A DNA stretch of 5,192 bases, from assembly GCA_905236955.1 (NCBI GenBank), contig CAJOQW010000182.1, positions 1 through 5,192 on the forward strand, written 5' to 3'. The notes below the pieces were generated by a model, which saw only the letters and a program-made list of their open reading frames with translations, ran no database searches and was not told the DNA's origin. The position numbers were made by a program, and so were the translations under genes. This DNA is from an uncultured Bacteroidales bacterium (GTDB lineage Bacteria; Bacteroidota; Bacteroidia; Bacteroidales; UBA932). Numbering within the stretch: position 1 is the stretch's first letter; each line of letters starts with the position of its first letter. This document shows, piece by piece, positions 1 through 4,159 of the stretch.

Positions 1-323
1 ACTTCTTCGGCAAGGATTTCGCCGACTGGCGTTTCCGCCTCGGCCGTGCGCAGTACCGCAACCGCCAGCTCCCCGTCTTCGACGAGTCGCTGGACGCGAT
101 GCAACTGAACCTGGCCTCCTCCATCAGGGATATCTTCACGAAGGGCGTGGACCGCGCGATGCGGGAGAACGCCTACCGCCGCGAGCAGCTCAACGAGTCG
201 GATGACGGCGGGGAAGACCTTACCTTCGAGGAGCAGATGGAACTTGAGGCCCAGATCATCGAGCTGGAGACGGACCTCCAGACCGCCGAGCTCGAAGCGG
301 AGATCGAGGCCCTATTCGACTGA
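1..323 (+). CDS. C-terminal part of an unrecognised protein with an acidic helical tail
   Basis: The reading frame is open from the window edge (first full codon at base 3) to TGA at 321-323, giving 106 visible residues; the start lies outside the window. An ATG at 99 is internal, because the same frame runs upstream with normal coding character (FFGKDFADWRFRLGRAQYRN). The first part, about residues 1-75, is rich in Arg and aromatic residues. The last 30 or so are dominated by Glu, Leu and Asp (EEQMELEAQIIELE), which suggests an amphipathic helix or coiled coil at the C-terminus. No signal peptide, membrane span or catalytic motif falls in the visible part. I do not recognise the family and give no function. 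Codon choice is GC-rich, as in the genes at the right end of the window. The tRNA promoter begins within about 25 bases of the stop codon. Confidence 0.75.
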   Translation, partial: FFGKDFADWRFRLGRAQYRNRQLPVFDESLDAMQLNLASSIRDIFTKGVDRAMRENAYRREQLNESDDGGEDLTFEEQMELEAQIIELETDLQTAELEAEIEALFD

Positions 324-344
324 CTGAATGAATGAAATAATGCT

Positions 345-352
345 TATATTTG
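345..352 (+). promoter_or_regulatory. Bacteroidota-type -7 box for the tRNA-Leu gene
   Basis: TATATTTG at 345-352 matches the TAnnTTTG -7 box of Bacteroidota sigma-A promoters exactly. It ends 7 bases before the first base of the mature tRNA, so transcription would start at or within a base or two of the tRNA 5' end. The -33 element is weak: only CTG triplets near 320-326 are close to the right distance, and none is a TTG. Confidence 0.65.
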
Positions 353-359
353 CAGTCCC

Positions 360-441
360 GCGGGTGTGTTGTAATTGGTAGCCAAGCCAGACTTAGGATC
401 TGGTGCAGTGATGCGTATGGGTTCGAGTCCCTTCACCCGCA
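360..441 (+). tRNA. tRNA-Leu (anticodon UAG)
   Basis: A complete cloverleaf can be drawn. The 7-pair acceptor stem is GCGGGTG (360-366) with CACCCGC (434-440), and the discriminator base is A441. The D stem is TTG/CAA with a GG-containing loop. The anticodon stem is CCAGA (387-391) with TCTGG (399-403) around the loop CTTAGGA, placing anticodon TAG at 394-396. The long variable arm has a small stem GCA/TGC (405-407, 412-414), which marks a class II tRNA and agrees with leucine. The T loop is TTCGAGT (422-428). The T stem has one T-T mismatch (418 and 432); its other four pairs are intact. CCA is not encoded. It would decode CUA and, by wobble, other CUN codons. Confidence 0.95.
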
Positions 442-498
442 CGCGATGAAGCCTGGCCTTTCCGGCCAGGCTTTCGCGTGCCCCGGGTGAAGGGACTC
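425..498 (+). repeat. Quasi-palindrome joining the tRNA 3' end to downstream DNA
   Basis: GAGTCCCTTCACCCG (425-439, the tRNA T-loop 3' half, T-stem and acceptor 3' strands) is the exact reverse complement of CGGGTGAAGGGACTC (484-498). Between them CACGCGA (440-446) pairs with TCGCGTG (474-480), and AAGCCTGGCC (449-458) with GGCCAGGCTT (464-473). The total is 32 pairs, broken only by bulges at 447-448 and 481-483, with a 5-base loop. A transcript reaching base 498 could fold this way, and that fold excludes the normal T and acceptor stems of the tRNA. The pairing is read directly from the sequence; any role is inference. Confidence 0.8.
442..478 (+). terminator. Long hairpin after the tRNA, probable terminator
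   Basis: AAGCCTGGCC (449-458) pairs perfectly with GGCCAGGCTT (464-473) around the 5-base loop TTTCC. CGCGA (442-446) and TCGCG (474-478) extend the stem across a 2-base bulge. Only a short T run (472-474) follows the inner stem, so it is not a classic poly-U terminator, but its place directly after the tRNA fits 3'-end formation. It could also serve as a processing signal for tRNA 3' maturation. Confidence 0.6.
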
Positions 499-510
499 CG
501 TCCTCACAAC

Positions 511-680
511 CCCCTGTCGCTCTGCGACATCCCCCTTTCAGGGGGAATGCCGGAACCTGCTCCGCTGCGCTTCGCAGAACCCGGGCGGCTCCGCTGCTTC
601 GATGTCTCGCGACATCTCGCTGACGCTCCGCCGCGGCGCCTGACGGCGCCCACGCGGCCTGCGGCCGCTCTAAAAGCGGA
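511..680. repeat. Mosaic of short palindromes, probably an intergenic REP-like element
   Basis: This non-coding GC-rich stretch holds at least six closely spaced inverted repeats: TGTCGC/GCGACA (515-520, 524-529), CCCCC/GGGGG (531-535, 541-545), CTGCG/CGCAG (565-569, 573-577), GATGTC/GACATC (601-606, 611-616), GGCGCC/GGCGCC (635-640, 645-650) and CCGCT/AGCGG (665-669, 675-679). Such density is typical of repetitive extragenic palindromic DNA. An open frame on the plus strand (478-897) crosses it, but its product is low in complexity and rich in Pro and Arg, and I treat it as accidental. I believe similar sequences recur between genes in related genomes, but only one copy is present here. Confidence 0.55.
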
Positions 681-747
681 CTTCTTTATTCATACCCCGC
701 CACCCGCCCCCTTCCGGCCGCCTATGGGCGATGTCCCGGATGCGATC

Positions 748-896
748 GGGCAAGGTCCCCTATGTATTTGGGCAAGGTCTAATAAAAGTGCCGGGACCTT
801 GCCCGCTGTGTTTTCCGAAAACGGGCCTGGAGAGCTACAGGAGCCCATTATCCCTAAAACTGCCGGGCAAGGTGTCGACCATTATAAGAGACCTTG
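748..896. repeat. Cluster of GGGCAAGGTC-type repeats in both orientations
   Basis: The core GGGCAAGGT(C) occurs on the plus strand at 748-759 (GGGCAAGGTCCC), 770-780 (GGGCAAGGTCT) and 865-873, and inverted at 793-804 (GGGACCTTGCCC) and 889-896 (AGACCTTG). Copies 748-759 and 793-804 form a perfect 12-base inverted pair; 773-780 and 889-896 form an 8-base one. TGCCGGG precedes the cores at both 789 and 861. The last two copies lie inside the 3' end of the Fic gene and encode part of its C-terminus. Spacing is irregular, which excludes a CRISPR array. The other bases between 680 and 853 hold no gene I can support. Confidence 0.65.
823..846 (-). terminator. Possible weak terminator after the Fic gene
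   Basis: Read on the minus strand, GGG-CT-CCTG and CAGG-CCC form a bulged 7-pair stem around an 8-base loop, starting 8 bases after the Fic stop codon and followed by GTTTTC. The stem is imperfect and the T run short, so this is tentative. The GGGCAAGGTC inverted repeats further on (748-804) are an alternative end point. Confidence 0.3.
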
Positions 897-1762
897 AAAT
901 AATCAAGTAACGCTTTATAGTTGTCTTGCGCAGAAAGGCATGTATCCGTGAGATAGCCATTCATGTGTCCCCACTCCCTAAGCCCTCTGTAATAGAAGAG
1001 TTTCAGTTCTTCGGTAATGATAAACGGTACTATTCCGCCGGCCAGACATTCCTTAAACATGACCAGTCTTCCGACTCTGCCGTTTCCGTCCTGAAACGGA
1101 TGGATGGCCTCAAACTTTTGGTGAAGGTCGATAATGTCCTCCAATGTCTTGACAGGCTTTGCGTTGTATGCAGAGAGAAGAGCTTTCATCCTTGTATGGA
1201 CCTCTTCCGGAGGGCAGGTGGCATTCCCGCCGACCTCATTAGGCAACTTCTTATAGTCTCCGACATTGAACCATGATTTGCGGCTGTCGGAGGTCCCTGT
1301 TTTAAGTATCCTGTGAATCTCCTTAATTAAGGGCTCCGAGAGTTTATCCTCTGCCCGGTCTATGATAAGGTCAATGCAACGGAAGTGATTGGTGGTCTCG
1401 ACGATATCATCGACATTGATACTTTCATCCGTAATGCCGATTGTATTAGTCTCGAAGATAAAACGAGTCTGTTCGTGTGTCAGGCGGCTCCCCTCTATAT
1501 GGTTGGAGTTATACGTGAGGTCAATCTGGGTACGATGATAGATACCGCCGCTGATATTGCCTTCCTTTTCCTCACGGAGTCTTTTAAGCAGGGGAGTCGT
1601 TTTGGCTTTGCCTTTTCGTGGCAATGGGGCGTCGGCAGGAATGTTCCAGGTCTTTCCTACAAGAACCACCCCGTTAATCTTCCCGGAAGCGCACCATTGC
1701 CTGACAGTGCGTTCAGAGAGATCATGCTCCTTAGCGAATTGACAGACAGATATGTATTCCAT
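854..1762 (-). CDS. Fic-family protein (likely AMP-transferase) with N-terminal helix-turn-helix
   Basis: The protein has 302 residues. Residues 1-42 resemble the small MerR/excisionase-type DNA-binding domain (ISVCQFAKEHDLSERTVRQW, then a GKTWNIP wing). From about residue 75 follows a Fic-domain region. SNHIEG (86-91) fits the N-terminal inhibitory motif (S/T)xxxE(G/N) of class II Fic proteins. The active site HPFQDGNGRVGR (221-232) matches the canonical HPFx(D/E)GNGRxxR, with catalytic H221, metal-binding D225 and phosphate-binding G226-R229 and R232. Enzymes of this kind usually move AMP from ATP to a protein hydroxyl; the target here is unknown. ATG at 1760-1762 is chosen because the helix-turn-helix begins there and the promoter lies about 30 bases upstream; an ATG further up is out of frame. 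Composition is more AT-rich than in flanking genes (27 of 60 bases G or C at 1381-1440, against 37 of 60 at 3661-3720), suggesting acquisition. The last residues, after DYFK, are encoded by repeat DNA. Confidence 0.93.
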   Translation of the reverse strand: MEYISVCQFAKEHDLSERTVRQWCASGKINGVVLVGKTWNIPADAPLPRKGKAKTTPLLKRLREEKEGNISGGIYHRTQIDLTYNSNHIEGSRLTHEQTRFIFETNTIGITDESINVDDIVETTNHFRCIDLIIDRAEDKLSEPLIKEIHRILKTGTSDSRKSWFNVGDYKKLPNEVGGNATCPPEEVHTRMKALLSAYNAKPVKTLEDIIDLHQKFEAIHPFQDGNGRVGRLVMFKECLAGGIVPFIITEELKLFYYRGLREWGHMNGYLTDTCLSAQDNYKALLDYFKVSYNGRHLARQF

Positions 1763-1795
1763 CTTTATCGGCTATCTTCATGTTCATAACAATTA

Positions 1796-1829
1796 CAAAT
1801 ATAGTGTTTCTTGCCGATATCGGCAAAAA
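1796..1829 (-). promoter_or_regulatory. Promoter of the Fic gene
   Basis: On the minus strand TATATTTG (complement of 1796-1803) matches the TAnnTTTG -7 box exactly. A TTTG (complement of 1824-1827, in a run TTTTTG) lies 20 bases upstream as the -33 element, the expected spacing for Bacteroidota. Transcription would start near 1789, leaving a leader of about 27 bases before the ATG. No clear Shine-Dalgarno is present, as is normal for the phylum. Confidence 0.75.
1811..1826. promoter_or_regulatory. Perfect 16-base palindrome, putative operator in the Fic promoter
   Basis: TTGCCGATATCGGCAA is a perfect palindrome without a spacer. It fills most of the gap between the -33 and -7 boxes of the Fic promoter and overlaps the -33 TTG, a position where a bound dimer would block RNA polymerase. 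The half-site TATCGGC (1818-1824) recurs at 1766-1772, just ahead of the start codon and 52 bases away, about five helical turns. The obvious candidate ligand is the helix-turn-helix of the Fic protein itself. The divergent lipoprotein promoter starts 24 bases further right and could also be affected. Binding is inferred. Confidence 0.6.
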
Positions 1830-1850
1830 CTGATATAAAAAACTTGGCCC

Positions 1851-1880
1851 TTGGATAATGTAAATTATTGATTATTTTTG
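1851..1880 (+). promoter_or_regulatory. Promoter of the YD-motif lipoprotein gene
   Basis: TTG at 1851-1853 and TATTTTTG at 1873-1880 (exact TAnnTTTG) are separated by 19 bases, a good Bacteroidota promoter. It points away from the Fic promoter; the two -33 elements are about 24 bases apart. Transcription would start near 1887, giving a leader of about 50 bases. Confidence 0.7.
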
Positions 1881-1886
1881 GGATTG

Positions 1887-1902
1887 GAGGTCGGTGGACC
1901 TC
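1887..1902 (+). other. Hairpin at the predicted mRNA 5' end of the lipoprotein gene
   Basis: GAGGTC (1887-1892) pairs perfectly with GACCTC (1897-1902) around the loop GGTG. It begins at or within a few bases of the predicted transcription start, so it would sit at the 5' end of the message, where such hairpins often stabilise RNA. A purine-rich GAGGAG follows at about 1904, too far from the ATG at 1937 to act as an ordinary ribosome binding site. Confidence 0.4.
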
Positions 1903-1936
1903 TGAGGAGAGATTACGGTAACAGATACGATCAGAT

Positions 1937-3118
1937 ATGAGAAAGCTGACTTGCTGCATCCTGGCCCTGGCGCTGATTGGCGCGTGTGCCGGACCGGCGC
2001 CCGAGGAGCCCGCGAACCACGGGCAGGGGACTTCGCAGAATCCCGGTGGCGGGAACAACAACCCCGGCGGTACGAATGACAATCCGGGAGGCGGACAGGG
2101 TACCGTAACTCCGGACTTCACTCCCGAGAGCTGGTACGATACGCCATTCTGGGAGCGTACGGACCGGGAAAAGGCCGGTCTGCGCGGCCCGGTCAAGCAG
2201 TGGCATGTCAGTGCGTATGCTTCCTATGTCCAGTATGAATATGACCAGGCCGGCCATCTGCTGAAGATAAAAGACTATGACAGTGACGGTGAACTGAACT
2301 ATTTGACGACCTTCGAATATGATTCGGACGGAAACCGTATCAAGAAAACGGTTGTCGCCGCAGATGATGCGTCCACCGTCGAGGAAGTGACCACGTATTC
2401 CTATGGCAATCCCGGGAAGATCGTCGTGCTGGACCGCTATCTGTATCACGGCCGGCTCAGCCAGGAACACAGCGCCATTATCGAAGGGGAAGACATCATG
2501 ATGGGAGTGTCCGCCATCCATACGGAATCGCTGAACATCATCCAGTACACGTCCGTGATGGACAGAACCTTTGAGTTCGACGAGGAAGGGAACCTGACCG
2601 TAAAGGAACATTCCTATCTGGCCGACAAGTTCAACAGCAACCAGCCTTCCGAATTCGGTGAATACGAGGGGACTTTCCATTGGACTTATGCCGGCGGCTA
2701 CCCTTATTCCAGCGACGGCGGCATCACGGCCATGACCTGGCAGGCCAACGGGATGCCCCTGACCTGGGAGAGTGCCGTAGAGGAAACCACCTATACCTGG
2801 GACGGCCCCTACCGCGTGGACAAATGTGAATGGTATGAGAACAAGCGTACCCTGGACTTCAAGAGCTTCCAGCACGTGGAGGGTTATGTCGGCGGTTATC
2901 TGGCCGATTACTGGCGCAAGAAGGAATTCGGCGAGCACGACGAACTGATCCACATGTCTTTCGATGTGTTCAATGACGGCAGGCAGTTCGACTATTACTA
3001 CACGGATTATAAATACGATTCCCACGGCAACTGGATTTCCCGCAAGGAGGACACGACGGCTATCCTGGACGGAAACCGCAGCGTTACCGAGGTGACCCGG
3101 GAAATCGTTTATTACTAA
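1937..3118 (+). CDS. Lipoprotein with YD/RHS-like repeat motifs
   Basis: The protein has 393 residues. It opens with a lipoprotein signal: Lys/Arg at 2-3, a hydrophobic stretch, and lipobox IGAC with acylated Cys17. A flexible linker rich in Gly, Asn and Pro (about 20-60) follows, containing three 7-residue NPGG repeats. The rest is rich in Tyr, Asp and Gly with scattered YD/RHS-like units: YEYDQAGHLLK (100-110), FEYDSDGNRI (126-135), FEFDEEGNL (212-220) and YKYDSHGNWI (358-367). Units of this type form beta-hairpins that in large RHS/YD proteins build a shell; here they are few and diverged, so this is one of the small RHS-like surface lipoproteins found in Bacteroidota. No catalytic motif is seen and no substrate can be named. 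It has its own promoter and a separate promoter follows, so it is probably monocistronic. It ends in TAA without a convincing terminator. Confidence 0.88.
   Translation: MRKLTCCILALALIGACAGPAPEEPANHGQGTSQNPGGGNNNPGGTNDNPGGGQGTVTPDFTPESWYDTPFWERTDREKAGLRGPVKQWHVSAYASYVQYEYDQAGHLLKIKDYDSDGELNYLTTFEYDSDGNRIKKTVVAADDASTVEEVTTYSYGNPGKIVVLDRYLYHGRLSQEHSAIIEGEDIMMGVSAIHTESLNIIQYTSVMDRTFEFDEEGNLTVKEHSYLADKFNSNQPSEFGEYEGTFHWTYAGGYPYSSDGGITAMTWQANGMPLTWESAVEETTYTWDGPYRVDKCEWYENKRTLDFKSFQHVEGYVGGYLADYWRKKEFGEHDELIHMSFDVFNDGRQFDYYYTDYKYDSHGNWISRKEDTTAILDGNRSVTEVTREIVYY
2039..2101 (+). repeat. Three 21-base units encoding NPGG linker repeats
   Basis: Residues 35-55 of the lipoprotein read as three 7-residue units: NPGGGNN, NPGGTND and NPGGGQG. 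The DNA units have diverged at third positions and in the last three codons, so the protein pattern is better kept than the DNA. They probably act as a flexible spacer between the membrane anchor and the folded part. Confidence 0.8.
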
Positions 3119-3129
3119 AAACGTTTTAA

Positions 3130-3160
3130 TTGGAAAAGTTCCGAATTATTACTACTTTTG
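3130..3160 (+). promoter_or_regulatory. Promoter of the sugar phosphate isomerase/epimerase gene
   Basis: TTG at 3130-3132 and TACTTTTG at 3153-3160 (exact TAnnTTTG) lie 20 bases apart. Transcription would start near 3167, giving a leader of about 30 bases. The region before the ATG at 3196 is very A-rich and lacks a Shine-Dalgarno, the usual form of a strong translation start in Bacteroidota. Confidence 0.75.
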
Positions 3161-3195
3161 TGAACTACGAAACAAATTAAAAATCAAATATCATT

Positions 3196-4140
3196 ATGAA
3201 AAAACTACTTATTCTTGTCCTGGCTATGGGAATTGCAGCTTTCAGTTTCTCTTCCTGCTGCGGTAAAAAAGACAATCAGGCCGCTCCTGCTTTTGATAAG
3301 ATCCTTCCCGTCGGCGTCCAGCTCTACAGCGTCCGTACCGACCTCGAGAAAGATTTCTACGGCACCCTGAAGGCTATCCGCGAGATGGGTTACGCCGGTG
3401 TCGAATTCTACGGTGAATACTACGGCAACTCCGTGACCCAGGTGAAGGCATGGTGCACCGAGCTCGGCCTGATCCCGTTCTCGAACCACGTTCCTTTCCA
3501 GGAGATGATTGACGATATCGACAAAGTCATTGCCGACAATACCATCCTCGGCGTCCAGTACATCGTCTTCCCGTATATGGACGAGGCCAGCCGCCCGGGC
3601 GTCGATCCTGAGCAGTTCAAGAAGACCGTCGCGAAGCTCGGCGAGATCGGTGCGAAAGTCCGCGCCGCCGGCTTCCAGCTCCTCTACCACAACCACGACT
3701 TCGAGTTCGTGAAACTGCCTGACGGAAAGATCGGCTACGACTACATCTTCTCCAGCAACTCCCGCCAGAACCTCCAGAACGAAATCGACGTCTGCTGGGT
3801 CAGCTATGCGGGTTACGATCCGGCCGAGTACCTGACCAAGTATGCGAAGGGCATCCCGGTGGTCCACCTGAAGAACTACTTCCTCGAGGGCAAGCTCAGC
3901 TCCGCCCCGTACGCCCTGATCGGTATCACGACCGACAATTCCATGAAGGACGAAGGCGGTTCCTTCGAGTACCGTCCCCTCGACATGGGCCAGCTTGACA
4001 TGATTCCGATCATCAAGGCTGCCATCGCCGGCAACTCCCAGTGGCTCTGCGTCGAGCAGGATGAGCCTTGCGCCGGCCTGACCCGCCTCGGCGGCGTCGC
4101 CCAGAGCGCGAAGTATCTCAGGTCGCTCGGCTTGATGTAG
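3196..4140 (+). CDS. Exported sugar phosphate isomerase/epimerase (xylose isomerase-like TIM barrel)
   Basis: The protein has 314 residues. The N-terminus MKKLLILVLAMGIAAFSFSS is a signal peptide ending in a loose lipobox (FSSC), so Cys21 is probably acylated and the enzyme lies in the periplasm or at the outer membrane. From about residue 38 (VGVQLYSVR) the sequence fits the xylose isomerase-like TIM barrel (AP endonuclease family 2 fold). Typical strand-end motifs are GVEFYG (E70), YHNHDFEF (H165, H167), EIDVCW (D198), HLKNY (H224, K226) and VEQDE (E287). E70, H167, D198, H224 and E287 are the kind of residues that bind the metal and act in this family, so it looks active. Related proteins isomerise or epimerise sugars; the substrate cannot be told. 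It has its own promoter and ends 19 bases before the next gene, with no terminator seen between. Codon use is GC-rich. Confidence 0.9.
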   Translation: MKKLLILVLAMGIAAFSFSSCCGKKDNQAAPAFDKILPVGVQLYSVRTDLEKDFYGTLKAIREMGYAGVEFYGEYYGNSVTQVKAWCTELGLIPFSNHVPFQEMIDDIDKVIADNTILGVQYIVFPYMDEASRPGVDPEQFKKTVAKLGEIGAKVRAAGFQLLYHNHDFEFVKLPDGKIGYDYIFSSNSRQNLQNEIDVCWVSYAGYDPAEYLTKYAKGIPVVHLKNYFLEGKLSSAPYALIGITTDNSMKDEGGSFEYRPLDMGQLDMIPIIKAAIAGNSQWLCVEQDEPCAGLTRLGGVAQSAKYLRSLGLM

Positions 4141-4159
4141 AACCAATACCGCTACTCTG

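Noticed and set aside
417..433. tRNA-Leu as a pseudogene because of the T-T mismatch in the T stem
   Set aside because: All other stems, the T loop, the anticodon arm and the promoter are intact; one T-stem mismatch is tolerated in functional tRNAs.
425..498. Phage or island attachment-site pair
   Set aside because: Attachment sites form direct repeats, whereas this tRNA copy is inverted and only 44 bases away, and no integrase gene is visible.
748..896. CRISPR array
   Set aside because: The repeats are only 8-12 bases, occur in both orientations and are irregularly spaced, with no cas gene.
478..897. Open frame of 139 codons on the plus strand
   Set aside because: It begins in the stem of the tRNA terminator, crosses the palindrome mosaic, overlaps the end of the Fic gene, and gives a Pro/Arg-rich product with no recognisable domain and no promoter.
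1931..3025. Long minus-strand open frame opposite the YD lipoprotein
   Set aside because: It is antisense to a gene with a clear signal peptide, motifs and promoter; its product is just the complement of GC-rich codons.
3116..3128. TAAAAACGTTTTA as a terminator for the lipoprotein gene
   Set aside because: The stem has only five A-T pairs and no GC core, so it would be too weak; it also includes the stop codon.
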